The notes under the pieces were generated by a model that was not told the DNA's origin, did not search any database, and worked only from the letters and a program-made list of their open reading frames with translations. From Hyphomicrobium_B sp001006785 (GTDB lineage: Bacteria; Pseudomonadota; Alphaproteobacteria; Rhizobiales; Hyphomicrobiaceae): a stretch of 64,000 nucleotides of DNA. The translations under genes and the position numbers were made by a program. Of this stretch, positions 45,386 through 54,980 are shown piece after piece. Each line of letters begins with the position of its first letter. Positions within the stretch are counted from its first letter, which is position 1. Where the stretch lies: the NCBI RefSeq assembly GCF_001006785.1, contig NZ_CDHO01000001.1, positions 310,001 through 374,000 on the forward strand. The letters run 5' to 3'.

Positions 45386-47260
45386 TTATTTTCCAGGTCC
45401 GCTGCCGGCGCCGAAGAGTCTCAGAAGTGGCCGGAACGTTCGCTTGATGTTGTCGAAGAGATGAACCTCGGCGCCGTTCTTCTTGTTGATGCGGACCTGC
45501 TGCAGGATCGAGAGCGTGTTGCTCCATGCCCAGTAGATCACGAGGCCAGCAGGGAAGCTCGCCAGCATGAACGTGAACACGACCGGCATCCACTGGAAGA
45601 CCTGCTGCTGGATGGGGTCGGGCTGCGGCGGGTTGAGCTGCATTTGCATCCACATCGTGATGCCCATGATCAGCGGCCAGACGCCGATGTGCAGGAACGT
45701 CGGCGCGTCGAACGGCAGAAGCCCGAACAGGTTGAACAGCGATGTCGGGTCCGGCGCCGACAGGTCGTGAATCCAACCGAAGAACGGTGCGTGCCGCATG
45801 TCGATGGTCACGAACAGCACTTTATAGAGCGCGAAGAAGACCGGGATCTGCAGCAGAATGGGCCAACAGCCCGCAAGTGGATTGATCTTCTGCGTGCGAT
45901 AAAGCTCGAAGATTTCCTTTTGCTGGCGCTGGGTGTCGTCCTTGTACTGCTCCTTGATGCGCTGCATCTCGGGCTGCAGCTTCTTCATCCGCGCCATGCT
46001 CTCGTATTGCTTGTTGGCGAGCGGATAGAACGCCGCCTTCACGAGCACGGTCAGGATCAGAATGGTGATGCCGAAGTTGTGCACGAGGCCGTTGATGAAT
46101 TCCATCAAGCGGAACAGCGGGCGGGTGATGAAGTAGAACCAGCCCCAGTCGATCATGCGGTCGAAGCGCAGAATTCCGAGCGCGTTTTCGTAGCCGTCGA
46201 TCAGCGACGCCTGCTTGGCGCCCGCGAAGAGATGGCCTTCGACGCCTTTGCGCAGGCCCGCCGGAACGCTCAGCGCGCCGCGCAGATAGTCGGTCTGGAA
46301 GGCGTCCTTGCCTGCCGGATCGCGTGCCTTCAGCGCCGAATACATCGCACGATAAGGTTCGCTCTGCTCGGGAACGAGCGCGGTCGCCCAATACTTGTCG
46401 GTGATGCCCAGCCAGCCGCCCGTGACGTTGTCGAACGTCGTCGGCACGCCGCTCTTCAAAGCGTCGGCGAAAGTGAACTCCTGAAGCCCATGATCGCCTG
46501 AGACGCCGACGAGGCCCTCATGCAGAACGTAGAAAGCCTGCGACGGCGGGTGGCCGCTGCGATGAACGCGTGCGTACGGAAGAAGCGTTACCTCGGCTTG
46601 GGTTTTGTTCTCGATCTCATCCTTGATCTTGAACATGTAGTCGTTGTCGACGGAGACCGTGCGGTGGAAGACGAGGCCGCCGCCGTTGTCCCACATCAGC
46701 GTGACAGGCGTTTCGGGCGTCAGCCGCGTGCCGCTTTCAACGGTCCAGAGCGTGTCGCGGGTCGGAACCTTGATGGCGCTGCCGCTTTGCGGAACCCAGC
46801 CGTATTCGGCGAAATAAGGTTCGGGCGATCCCGAAGGCGAAAGCAGAATGACGCGCGCGCTATTCGGATCGACGGTCTCGCGATACTTCATCAGCACGAG
46901 ATCGTCGAGGCGGCCGCCTTTCAGATCGATGGAGCCTTCAAGAGACGGTGTTTCGATTTTGAGGCGCGGCGAACCCTGGAGAGCGACTTCGCGGGAGACG
47001 GGAGCGGCCGTTGGCGCCTGGGCACCAGTTGGCGCGTCGGTCGACGGTGGCGCGACGGGCGTGCTCGCGACGTTCGGCGGCGTCTCGGACGAGCCATCCT
47101 TATTCTGCGCATCGATCTTTTTATTGAACTCCTGGCGCGCCTGCTCCTTCTGGAGCTCCGGGCGCGCGAAGAAGTACTGCCAGCCCATGAGGACAAGAAT
47201 GGACAGCGCAACCGCGAACATCAGGTTGTTTTGATCTTTAGGTTCTCTCGGGGAAGTCAT
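45386..47260 (-). CDS. yidC: Membrane protein insertase YidC
   Basis: Inserts and folds inner-membrane proteins, alone or with SecYEG. The 624-residue protein has the N-terminal transmembrane helix (NLMFAVALSILVLMGWQYFF), a Pro-rich linker, the large periplasmic beta domain and the five-helix Oxa1 core: FNFGITILILTVLVKAAFYPL-like sequence, the cytoplasmic loop MARMKKLQPEMQRIKEQYK, and WPILLQIPVFFALYKVLF. The conserved arginine lies in the Oxa1 core helix region. It follows rnpA by 92 bases. Confidence 0.97.
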   Translation of the reverse strand: MTSPREPKDQNNLMFAVALSILVLMGWQYFFARPELQKEQARQEFNKKIDAQNKDGSSETPPNVASTPVAPPSTDAPTGAQAPTAAPVSREVALQGSPRLKIETPSLEGSIDLKGGRLDDLVLMKYRETVDPNSARVILLSPSGSPEPYFAEYGWVPQSGSAIKVPTRDTLWTVESGTRLTPETPVTLMWDNGGGLVFHRTVSVDNDYMFKIKDEIENKTQAEVTLLPYARVHRSGHPPSQAFYVLHEGLVGVSGDHGLQEFTFADALKSGVPTTFDNVTGGWLGITDKYWATALVPEQSEPYRAMYSALKARDPAGKDAFQTDYLRGALSVPAGLRKGVEGHLFAGAKQASLIDGYENALGILRFDRMIDWGWFYFITRPLFRLMEFINGLVHNFGITILILTVLVKAAFYPLANKQYESMARMKKLQPEMQRIKEQYKDDTQRQQKEIFELYRTQKINPLAGCWPILLQIPVFFALYKVLFVTIDMRHAPFFGWIHDLSAPDPTSLFNLFGLLPFDAPTFLHIGVWPLIMGITMWMQMQLNPPQPDPIQQQVFQWMPVVFTFMLASFPAGLVIYWAWSNTLSILQQVRINKKNGAEVHLFDNIKRTFRPLLRLFGAGSGPGK

Positions 47261-47352
47261 TAAGTCCTCGGGTCAGCGCCGGCATTGGCGAGACTGTCTC
47301 AGCCGGAAATAGGAATGTTGCGAACTGCTCATAAACGGAAGGGGGCACCCCG

Positions 47353-47817
47353 TCACGTCGAACCTTTCCTGGCCACGGTTTTTCCGGGTCTCGGACGGGC
47401 TTCGCCGGAACGGCTTCGCTTAGCATTGTCATGCAATGCTGCGAAAGCGCGTGCGACGTCTTCGAGCAGCGCCGCAAACGGGCGGTCGAGCGCGGCGCGG
47501 CGGGCGACGATGACGTAATCGCAGGATGGGCGCGCATGGCCTTCAGCCGTTGCCGCGAACGCGGCCTTCAACCGGCGGCGAATCCTGTTGCGGGTGACGG
47601 CGTTGCCGATCTTCTTCGTAATTGTGAAGCCAAAGCGCGCCGTGCCGCCGTTTTCGGTTGGCGGGCGCTCGCGCACTTCGATCAGAAACGCGGGCGTCGA
47701 GGAGCGGCGGCCTCCGCGGACAGCGAGGAATTCCGGGCGCGATTTGAGAGTTTGCAGGGTCGGAATTCGAGCCTCCAGAACTGACGGCTGCGCAAAGGCC
47801 GCCGGGAGCCGCGACAA
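47353..47817 (-). CDS. rnpA: Ribonuclease P protein component
   Basis: Protein subunit of RNase P, which cuts 5' leaders from pre-tRNA. The 154 residues include the family signature (ARFGFTITKKIGNAVTRNRI and RRRLKAAF, with the RNR motif) and the RPSCDYVIVARRAALDRPFAAL segment. There is an N-terminal extension MSRLPAAFAQPSVLEARIPT before TLQTLKSRPEFLAV, where most family members begin, so a later start is possible. No yidD gene is seen between it and yidC. Confidence 0.93.
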   Translation of the reverse strand: MSRLPAAFAQPSVLEARIPTLQTLKSRPEFLAVRGGRRSSTPAFLIEVRERPPTENGGTARFGFTITKKIGNAVTRNRIRRRLKAAFAATAEGHARPSCDYVIVARRAALDRPFAALLEDVARAFAALHDNAKRSRSGEARPRPGKTVARKGST

Positions 47818-47910
47818 AATGCGCGAACAGCGCCGACTATATCATGGACGCTTTCGGCGCGCGGCAAGCGGCTTCGTCGGTATGCAGGACGTTGCGATTG
47901 CGCATGCAAA

Positions 47911-47943
47911 TGTACGCGCCGGGAACAGTCTCCAGCGCGTACA
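47911..47943. other. Perfect nine-base hairpin between rpmH and rnpA
   Basis: TGTACGCGC (47911-47919) and GCGCGTACA (47935-47943) form a perfect nine-base stem with a 15-base loop in the 158-base gap between rpmH and rnpA. There is no T-run. It could attenuate or act as a processing site that separates the abundant rpmH mRNA from rnpA. Confidence 0.5.
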
Positions 47944-47975
47944 TAATGATCAATGTCTGCAAGTTCGCGCCGAAA

Positions 47976-48110
47976 CTAGGCGGACAGGCGCTTGCGGCCC
48001 TTCGCGCGACGGCGGGCGAGAACTTTCTGGCCACCAGCCGTCAGCATGCGCTTACGGAAGCCGTGGCGCCGCTTGCGAACGATGCGGCTCGGTTGATACG
48101 TGCGCTTCAC
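47976..48110 (-). CDS. rpmH: 50S ribosomal protein L34
   Basis: Forty-four residues read on the minus strand from the GTG at 48110 (GGAGAG seven bases upstream): MKRTYQPSRIVRKRRHGFRK, then RMLTAGGQKVLARRRAKG and RKRLSA, the complete L34 pattern. It heads the rpmH-rnpA-yidC-engB cluster. The use of GTG as start is unusual for such a highly expressed gene. Confidence 0.97.
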   Translation of the reverse strand: MKRTYQPSRIVRKRRHGFRKRMLTAGGQKVLARRRAKGRKRLSA

Positions 48111-48251
48111 GGAACTCTCCGTCCAAATAGGTTTCGCTTCCGCCGCGGGTAACGCGCGAAGCGAATAATGTTGCTTTTTCCGATGTTTAGAAAGTCCGCA
48201 TCGCCTGGCAAAAAGCCAGGACGGGACGCGATTTCTCCGGAATTCGGGCTC

Positions 48252-48279
48252 TTATAAGTTGGGCACGTGAGCAAGTCAA
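48252..48279 (-). promoter_or_regulatory. Strong sigma-70-type promoter of rpmH
   Basis: On the minus strand TTGACT (complement of 48274-48279) and TTATAA (complement of 48252-48257) are spaced by 16 bases. The transcript would have a leader of about 135 bases before rpmH, containing a hairpin CCTGGC/GCCAGG (48204-48209, 48215-48220). The 346 bases between rpmH and the oxidoreductase gene (48111-48456) hold no other feature that I see; no cluster of DnaA boxes is present. Confidence 0.7.
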
Positions 48280-48456
48280 CGCGTTGAAGGGCCTGTCTTG
48301 CCAGGTCCGGAGCGCGTGGCGAGGCGGTCAAGCCCAGCTTCGCGCACAACTTCCCCGGGACCTGCTCTCGATTGTTTCGGCGATCGGCTTTAGCGTCAAC
48401 CCTATTGATGCCGCGCCGCGTTGCGCAACTTTTACTTGCAACCTTGGAAACCGTTG

Positions 48457-49911
48457 ATGCCGAAGGACAACCCGGAAAGCGGAGCCGAAGCCCAGACCAT
48501 CGAAACCGATTTCTGCATCATCGGCGCGGGATCGGGCGGCTTAGCCCTCGCGGCGGCGGCGGCGGCCTTTGGCCAGCGCGTCGTCCTGATCGAAAAACAC
48601 AAAATGGGCGGCGACACGCTGAACTACGGAAGCGTGCCGTCGAAGGCTTTGCTGGCTTCGGCAAAGCGCGCCAACGCCATGCGCACGGCCTCGCCATTCG
48701 GCATTCGCGGTGTCGAGCCGCTGATCGATTTTGCGGGCGTGCGCGAACACATCAAACGCACGATCGCGAATGCATCGCCCAATACATCGCCCGAGCGTTT
48801 CGCCGGGCTCGGTGTTCGCGTCATCGCAGCGGCGGGCAAGTTCGTCGACAAGTCGACGGTCGTTGCGGGTGACTTTCGCATCACGGCGCGCAGGTTCGTT
48901 ATTGCGACGGGTTCGGCGCCGGTTATTCCGGCGATATCGGGACTCCAGGATGTCCCGTATTTCACCAACGAAACGATTTTCGAGAATGCGAAGCCGTTAC
49001 CGCATCTGATCGTGATCGGCGCTGGCGCGACCGGACTTGAACTTGCTCAGGCCTATCGCGGGCTCGGATCGCAGGTGACGGTGCTCGATGCGGCGCAGGC
49101 GCTTGGCGACGAAGATCCCGAGCTTGCCGCCGTTCTGCTGACCAAGCTCTCCGGCGAAGGAATCGCAATTCGCGAAGGCGTGCGCATCACGCGCGTATCC
49201 GGCGAGCCAGGGCGCGTCATCGTGGAATTCGAGACGGCTCGCGGTGCGGAGCGCGTGGAGGGCAGCGACCTGCTGGTCATCGCCGGGCGAACGGCCAACG
49301 TCGCTGCGCTCGGCCTCGAGGCTGCGGGCATCAGGACGAGTGACGACGGCATCAAAGTGAATGCCGGGCTTCGAACGCGTAACCACCGCGTTTATGCGAT
49401 CGGCGATGTGATCGGCGGTCCGCTGTCTTCGCACACGGCTGCGGAGCATGCCGAGGTCGTTCTTTGGCGAACGCTCTTTCGTTCGCATGCAAAAGCTGCG
49501 GGCCGGGCAGCTCCGCGCGTCGTGTTTACCGAACCGGAATTCGCTCATGTCGGACTGTCGGAATCGGAAGCGCGCGCGAAGCACGGAAAAATTCACGTTT
49601 TGCGCTGGCCCTATCATGAAAATCACCGGGCGCAGGCCGAGGGCACCACGGATGGGCACATCAAGGTCGTGACATCGAAGCGCGGCGAAATTCTCGGTGC
49701 CGGAATCGTCGGCGCAGAGGCAGGCGAGCTTATTCAGATGTGGTCGCTCGCCATTTCCCAGGGCTTGAAAATCAAAGCCATGACGCAATGGATTTCGCCC
49801 TATCCGACGTTGTCCGAAATTAACAAACGCGCCGCTTTCCGTTACTTTGCAACATCTCCCAGCAACCCTTATGTACGTAAAGTCATCGCTTTGCTGGCGA
49901 AGCTCGGCTAA
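48457..49911 (+). CDS. Pyridine nucleotide-disulfide oxidoreductase homologue lacking both active-site cysteines
   Basis: A 484-residue FAD protein starting at ATG 48457 (a TTG at 48421 would add 12 residues). The FAD loop is CIIGAGSGGLALAAAAA, the NAD loop LIVIGAGATGLELAQAY and the second FAD site RVYAIGDVIGG. In the mercuric-reductase-like family the active site reads GGDCLNYGCVPSK; here it is GGDTLNYGSVPSK, confirmed in the DNA (acg and agc codons). The C-terminal partner histidine region reads SPYPTLSE instead of HPYPT. The dithiol mechanism therefore cannot work, so it may be an NAD(P)H oxidase-like or sensory flavoprotein. A sensor kinase gene follows 12 bases later. Confidence 0.85.
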   Translation: MPKDNPESGAEAQTIETDFCIIGAGSGGLALAAAAAAFGQRVVLIEKHKMGGDTLNYGSVPSKALLASAKRANAMRTASPFGIRGVEPLIDFAGVREHIKRTIANASPNTSPERFAGLGVRVIAAAGKFVDKSTVVAGDFRITARRFVIATGSAPVIPAISGLQDVPYFTNETIFENAKPLPHLIVIGAGATGLELAQAYRGLGSQVTVLDAAQALGDEDPELAAVLLTKLSGEGIAIREGVRITRVSGEPGRVIVEFETARGAERVEGSDLLVIAGRTANVAALGLEAAGIRTSDDGIKVNAGLRTRNHRVYAIGDVIGGPLSSHTAAEHAEVVLWRTLFRSHAKAAGRAAPRVVFTEPEFAHVGLSESEARAKHGKIHVLRWPYHENHRAQAEGTTDGHIKVVTSKRGEILGAGIVGAEAGELIQMWSLAISQGLKIKAMTQWISPYPTLSEINKRAAFRYFATSPSNPYVRKVIALLAKLG

Positions 49912-49923
49912 TCAACTCGGGTG

Positions 49924-51459
49924 ATGGCAGTTCTCAAATCGGTGCAGCGCGCGATTTCCAACGGTGACGGACCACACGGGAGCGACGAGGCGGGACCGTC
50001 GTCGGCTTCCGCAGGACCGTGGCGCGCTTTGAAGCGATTTTGGGAGAGCCGCGGCCTGCCTTCGAAGCTGATCGCGCTGACCGCGGTTTTCGTGCTCGCC
50101 GCCGAAGCGCTGATCTTTTTGCCGTCGATTGCGAACTATCGCGTGACGTGGCTGCAGGAGCGCCTGACCGCGGCGCAGCTCGCGGCGCTCGCCTCCGATG
50201 CGTTTCCGGGCGGACAGATTCCCTCAGCCTTGCGCGCCGATCTTCTTCGAACCGCCGAAGTGCGCGCGATTGCATCGCGCCGGCAGGGCGAGCGGCGCCT
50301 GGTGCTCGCTCCGCAAGCCGATATGACGATCGACTACGTTTACTATCTGCAGCGCGAACCCGCCTCGTTCTGGGAAGGGGTCGGACTCAAATTCCAGCAG
50401 ATGAAGGATGCGATCACCACCATGTTCGGCGATGGCGGGCGGACCATTCGCGTCGTCGGACACGCCGGACCGGATAACGCCGATCTGATCGAGATCGTCA
50501 TTCCGGAAGCGCCGCTGCGCGCGGCGATGATGCGCTATGGCCTCAACATTCTTTGGCTGTCGATCATCCTGTCGGTGATGACGGCGGCCGTCGTCTATTT
50601 CGCTCTCAGCCGTCTGTTCGTGAAGCCGTTGACGCGCCTGACGAGGAATATGCTGCACTTCGCCGAAAATCCCGATGATGCGAGTCGCATCATGCCGGAG
50701 ACCGGACGCCTCGACGAGATCGGCGTCGCCGAACGCGAGCTTGCAAGCATGCAGCGTCAGCTTTCGGGATTGCTGGCGCAGAAGAACAGGCTGGCGCAGT
50801 TGGGCCTCGCGGTTTCCAAAATCAATCACGACCTGCGCAACATGCTCGCCAATGCGCAGCTCATTTCGGACCGTCTGGTGGATATTCCCGATCCCACCGT
50901 GCAACGCTTTGTGCCGAAGCTCATCGCATCGCTCGATCGCGCCATTCATTTCTGCAATTCGTCGCTGCAATTCGGCGGCGTTTCGGAAGCCGCGCCGCGC
51001 CGCGAGCTGATGCCCTTGAAGCCGCTCGTCGAAGAAGTGGCGGACAGTCAGGGTCTGCCGCGCGAGGGTGCCATTGCCTTCGTCGATGACATCGATGCTT
51101 CGCTGTTGATCGATGCCGATCACGAGCACCTGTTCCGCGTGCTGAGCAATCTCGTGCGCAACGCGATGCAGGCGATCGAGAGCGTCGAGGGTAAAACAGA
51201 CGGCGAGATCCGCGTCGTCGCGCGGCGCGAGGGGCGCAAGGTGATCGTCGACGTGACCGACAATGGCGCCGGCGTGCCGCAGAAGGCGCGCGAAAATCTG
51301 TTCAAGGCTTTCCAGGGATCGACAAAAAAGGGGGGCACGGGCCTGGGGCTGGTGATCGCAGCCGAGCTCGTGCAGGCTCACGGCGGCACGCTGACGCTTG
51401 TCGACAGCGCCAAAGGAGCGCGCTTTCGCATCGAGCTGCCGGACCGAACCGGCGATTGA
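49924..51459 (+). CDS. Membrane sensor histidine kinase without adjacent response regulator
   Basis: A 511-residue kinase. Transmembrane helices at about 50-70 and 200-225 enclose a periplasmic sensor of about 130 residues of unknown type. A HAMP domain follows, then a dimerisation helix with VSKINHDLRNMLANAQL (phospho-accepting histidine in INHDLRN), and an ATPase domain with NLVRNAMQAIE, VTDNGAGVP, and TGLGLVIAAELVQAHGG. This is the Hyphomicrobiales-type of HK as far as I recall. No regulator gene is next to it. It starts 12 bases after the cysteine-less oxidoreductase, so the two are probably cotranscribed. Confidence 0.88.
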   Translation: MAVLKSVQRAISNGDGPHGSDEAGPSSASAGPWRALKRFWESRGLPSKLIALTAVFVLAAEALIFLPSIANYRVTWLQERLTAAQLAALASDAFPGGQIPSALRADLLRTAEVRAIASRRQGERRLVLAPQADMTIDYVYYLQREPASFWEGVGLKFQQMKDAITTMFGDGGRTIRVVGHAGPDNADLIEIVIPEAPLRAAMMRYGLNILWLSIILSVMTAAVVYFALSRLFVKPLTRLTRNMLHFAENPDDASRIMPETGRLDEIGVAERELASMQRQLSGLLAQKNRLAQLGLAVSKINHDLRNMLANAQLISDRLVDIPDPTVQRFVPKLIASLDRAIHFCNSSLQFGGVSEAAPRRELMPLKPLVEEVADSQGLPREGAIAFVDDIDASLLIDADHEHLFRVLSNLVRNAMQAIESVEGKTDGEIRVVARREGRKVIVDVTDNGAGVPQKARENLFKAFQGSTKKGGTGLGLVIAAELVQAHGGTLTLVDSAKGARFRIELPDRTGD

Positions 51460-51627
51460 CGCAGCCACCGGTGATGCCGGGATTCGCGTTAGGGTAAGGG
51501 CCGCGAGAATTTGACCGATCCGGACATGGCGGAGAGGTCTTGCGCTCTCGTTCGCGACCCACTAGAGAGGGGGCTTCGCCGCCCGGTTTTGCCGGGAGCG
51601 GGCCGATCGGCCCCGATGCAGCGAAAT

Positions 51628-51704
51628 GCGCCCGTAGCTCAGCTGGATAGAGCACCAGACTACGAATCTGGGGGTCAGAGGTTCGAATCCTTTCGGGCGC
51701 GCCA
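51628..51704 (+). tRNA. tRNA-Arg (anticodon ACG)
   Basis: A complete 77-base tRNA including encoded CCA. The acceptor stem GCGCCCG pairs with CGGGCGC; the anticodon stem CCAGA/TCTGG encloses CTACGAA, giving anticodon ACG (wobble inosine, reading CGU/CGC/CGA). The T arm contains GGTTCGAATCC. I found no duplicate of its 3' end further right that would mark an island attachment site. Confidence 0.97.
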
Positions 51705-51863
51705 TTCTTGAACAAAAGATAGAACTCCGAGCGTGCCAACCTGCCTGCTGGCGGTTGCGCCGGATACCGGCTAGGCAAGCTGGATAACGACATTCTTGAC
51801 GACGTGCACCGCCACCCGGCTAGAGCCTGGCGGGCTTCCTCCATTCGAAAAGTCTTTACAACC

Positions 51864-53822
51864 ATGACCTTTCCGTCGGCTCATCCCGCGCTCGGGCGCG
51901 CTCTTTCGGCGCGCGGTTACTCGGCGCCAACCGCCGTGCAACTCGCGGTTCTCGAAGCCAACACGGCCGGGCGCGATTTGCTGGTCTCGGCGCAGACCGG
52001 CTCCGGGAAAACGGTCGCCTTCGGACTTGCAATAGCGCCGACGCTGCTTGGAGAAGCGGAACGTCTGCCGCAAGCCGCCGAGCCGCTGGCGCTGATCATC
52101 GCCCCGACGCGCGAACTGGCCATGCAGGTGCAGCGCGAACTCGACTGGCTTTACGCTGACACCGGCGCTCGTGTTGTCACCTGCGTTGGCGGCATGGACG
52201 CGCGCGCGGAAGCCCGCCAACTCGGCTTCGGCGCCCATATCGTGGTCGGAACGCCCGGACGTCTGCGCGATCATCTGGAACGACGGCGGCTCGACCTGAC
52301 AAAACTCGCAGCCGTTGTGCTCGACGAAGCCGATGAGATGCTCGATCTCGGATTCCGCGAGGATCTGGAATTCATTCTCGACGCAACCCCTGAAGGCCGC
52401 CAGACGCTCCTGTTCTCGGCCACCATGCCGCGCGAGATCGAAGCACTGGCGCGCCGCTATCAGCGCGACGCTGTTCGCATCGAAACGCTCAAGCGCAACG
52501 AGCAGCACGCCGACATCGACTATCGCGCCATTCGCGTCGTTCCGAGCGATACTGAAAATGCCATCGTCAACGTGCTGCGGTTTCACGAGGCCGACGCCGC
52601 GCTGGTGTTCTGCTCGACGCGGGAAGCCGTGAAGCGGACGCACGCGCGCCTGTTGGAACGCGGTTTTTCTGCCGTGGCGCTATCCGGAGAGTTGACGCAG
52701 AACGAGCGTACCCATGCGCTGCAAGCGCTCCGTGATGGACGCGCGCGGGTTCTCGTCGCAACGGACGTAGCGGCGCGCGGGCTCGATCTGCCTGCGCTCG
52801 CTCTCGTCATTCACGCCGATCTTCCGAACAATGCCGAAACGCTCCTTCACCGTTCGGGTCGCACGGGCCGGGCCGGCAACAAGGGCCTGTCGGTTCTGAT
52901 TGTGCCGTTCAACCGGCGGCGCAAGGCCGATGCGCTACTGGCCGCCGCCAAACTCAAGGTCACGTGGGGTTCGGCGCCGACCTCCGAGGAAATCCGCGCC
53001 CGCGATCAGGAACGGTTTCTGGCCAGTTCCATCTTCACCGGTCCCGCTATCAACGACGATTTGAGTCTTGCTCAATCCCTCCAGGCCAATCGTAGCGCAG
53101 ACGAGATTGCTCTGGCGCTGGTTCGCATGCACCGCGCGCAGCTTCCAGCGCCCGAAGACCTGAGCGATGATCCCGGCCCTCCGCAGCGGCGCGACGACCG
53201 TGCACGAGCGCCGCGCGAGCGGGATGAACGCGCAGGCCTGCGCCCGAAAGATCATCGCTCAATGCGTCCCGTGCGGGATCATGGCCGCGAGATGGTGTGG
53301 TTCCGGGTCGACATCGGCCGCGAGCGCAATGCGGAGCCGCGCTGGTTGCTGCCGCTTCTCTGCCGTGCCGGCAACGTGACGAAAGCTGAGATCGGTTCCA
53401 TCAAGATCTTCGATCGCGACACGCGGTTTCAGGTCGCCGCCGAATTCGCTGACACGTTCGCGGATGCCGCGCGCGCGATGAAACCGAACGAAGGGCGGAT
53501 CTCGCGCATCGGCGCCTCCATGGGTGACGACGCTGGAGCGCCCGGCAATCCGGCGTTCGCTGCCCGGCAGCAGAAAGGCGACGAAGACAAAGCCGCAACC
53601 TTGTCTGATCCTCAAACGGATCGGCACGCGAAGACGCCATGGCGGGATCGAAACAAAGAGAAAGCTGGCGCGCATTTTCATCGAAAGCGTGACGCGCAGA
53701 AAACTCATGCCAAGGGCACCGGGCCTCACCCAGGTTCATCAAAATCAAACGGCGAATATAAGCCTGTGTCGAAATACGCTCACAAGAAGAAGCACCAGAA
53801 GAAGCATCGCCCAGCCTCGTAG
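51864..53822 (+). CDS. DEAD-box RNA helicase with DbpA-type C-terminal RNA-binding domain
   Basis: An ATP-dependent RNA helicase of 652 residues. RecA domain 1 has the Q-motif region, SAQTGSGKTVAF (motif I), PTRELA, TPGR, VLDEADEMLDLGF (motif II) and SATMP. Domain 2 has VFCSTRE, ATDVAARGLDLPAL and HRSGRTGRAG. From about residue 480 comes a DbpA/CsdA-type domain (VWFRVDIGRERNAEPRWLLP, IGSIKIFDRDTRFQVAAE) and a Lys/His-rich tail. It probably works in ribosome assembly or cold adaptation. The start at 51864 was chosen to match the family; its ribosome-binding site is weak. Confidence 0.93.
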   Translation: MTFPSAHPALGRALSARGYSAPTAVQLAVLEANTAGRDLLVSAQTGSGKTVAFGLAIAPTLLGEAERLPQAAEPLALIIAPTRELAMQVQRELDWLYADTGARVVTCVGGMDARAEARQLGFGAHIVVGTPGRLRDHLERRRLDLTKLAAVVLDEADEMLDLGFREDLEFILDATPEGRQTLLFSATMPREIEALARRYQRDAVRIETLKRNEQHADIDYRAIRVVPSDTENAIVNVLRFHEADAALVFCSTREAVKRTHARLLERGFSAVALSGELTQNERTHALQALRDGRARVLVATDVAARGLDLPALALVIHADLPNNAETLLHRSGRTGRAGNKGLSVLIVPFNRRRKADALLAAAKLKVTWGSAPTSEEIRARDQERFLASSIFTGPAINDDLSLAQSLQANRSADEIALALVRMHRAQLPAPEDLSDDPGPPQRRDDRARAPRERDERAGLRPKDHRSMRPVRDHGREMVWFRVDIGRERNAEPRWLLPLLCRAGNVTKAEIGSIKIFDRDTRFQVAAEFADTFADAARAMKPNEGRISRIGASMGDDAGAPGNPAFAARQQKGDEDKAATLSDPQTDRHAKTPWRDRNKEKAGAHFHRKRDAQKTHAKGTGPHPGSSKSNGEYKPVSKYAHKKKHQKKHRPAS

Positions 53823-53987
53823 CCTTAGAAAAGGCGAGCGACTTCCGCGTTTGGTATGGCGGCGCATTGGGCCAGCGGGCGCTTAGAGGTCGAGTTGATC
53901 CGATAGCCTCCGTCGGCTGACGGGCGCTACGGGCCGGAAGTGTCGGCTGTCGCTCCGAGGCCGCGTTAGAATAGTTTGTGCTCGGGG

Positions 53988-54980
53988 TCATCGAGTGATT
54001 GTTGGTAGCGACGCGCGAATGCGGTCGGAGAAATCTGGCGCGCCATCGGCCGCTTGAGCGGCCGCGTTGATCAGAGATCGTCGCCGCAATTCGTCAAACG
54101 GCAGCGTCGTGTCGATTCTGCCCGAGTGGTAGAGATAGCTATCGATCAGTCCATTTAAGAGATGGCGGATGTCGAAGCGTCCTTTCCGGCCCGCAGCATT
54201 CGCGTATCGTATGATGTTAATCGTGCAACTATTGCTCAACAGGTGATAGAACTCCGGCCGATCGGCCAGCTCGTTGATACGCTTCAAGTATATTTTCAGC
54301 AGCCGCCGCGCATCGTCAGCGCTGGTGTTAAGGCGGTAGAGATAGACCGTCTCCTGACGGTGATTGGCGCGCAGGCCAACGAGATCATGCTCGTCGGCGA
54401 CCACATAAATCAATTCGAATTGCTTGAAGAGAGAGGCAATCGGGTCAAAGCCCTCGCCCACCTCCGGACGCGTTTCAATGGAGATGCTCAGCGGTGGCGC
54501 GTTGTCGAAGATGAAGCTCAGGAAGGTGTGTCCGACCCACCCTTCGGCCCAATAGGATACGTAGAAATCGATGCCAGTGAGGTGCGATAGAAGCACCTCG
54601 CGCTCCTCATAGCGCACTGTGAATTCGTCCCGGCTGCGGTAGTCGAAGTTTCGCACTCCAGTGATACGCACGCGATCGCCGTCGATGGTTGCTCGCGGCA
54701 TCACCCCGACTTCCGGTCGCCAATTGCGATCGTGCGACGGAGAAATAGAAACCCACCACGCAACCACGCCGAGGAACAGCACTGCGAAAAGGATCGTGCG
54801 CCTCGGACGCGACAGCCAGAGAGCCCAAATCGCAAACGCCGCGAAGGCTATCGCCAGCGCCGTGCGCAGCCACGCCGTGGGCAGATTGGAAAAGTGGATG
54901 GCCAGCGTGCCCCACACGCACAGCAGGGCTAGGCACAAGTGCTGGAGGCCGGCGATCAGGCGTCCGAGGCCTGAGGACAT
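53988..54980 (-). CDS. DUF4105-family membrane protein
   Basis: The ATG at 54980 (GGAG upstream) gives 330 residues. Two to three transmembrane helices fill the first 85 residues; the rest is a periplasmic or cytosolic domain with the family signatures DFYVSYWAEGWVGHTFLSF, and FYHLLSNSCTINIIRYAN with a conserved cysteine. DUF4105 is predicted to be a papain-like hydrolase domain; no substrate is known. Codon use looks less GC-rich than in the genes to the left. Confidence 0.85.
   Translation of the reverse strand: MSSGLGRLIAGLQHLCLALLCVWGTLAIHFSNLPTAWLRTALAIAFAAFAIWALWLSRPRRTILFAVLFLGVVAWWVSISPSHDRNWRPEVGVMPRATIDGDRVRITGVRNFDYRSRDEFTVRYEEREVLLSHLTGIDFYVSYWAEGWVGHTFLSFIFDNAPPLSISIETRPEVGEGFDPIASLFKQFELIYVVADEHDLVGLRANHRQETVYLYRLNTSADDARRLLKIYLKRINELADRPEFYHLLSNSCTINIIRYANAAGRKGRFDIRHLLNGLIDSYLYHSGRIDTTLPFDELRRRSLINAAAQAADGAPDFSDRIRASLPTITR

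Noticed and set aside
48111..48456. Replication origin next to rpmH
   Set aside because: No cluster of DnaA boxes and no AT-rich unwinding stretch; the region is explained by the rpmH promoter and leader.
51628..51704. tRNA-Arg as the attachment site of an island covering the right end
   Set aside because: No integrase gene follows it and no copy of its 3' end was seen to the right; the DEAD-box gene next to it looks native.
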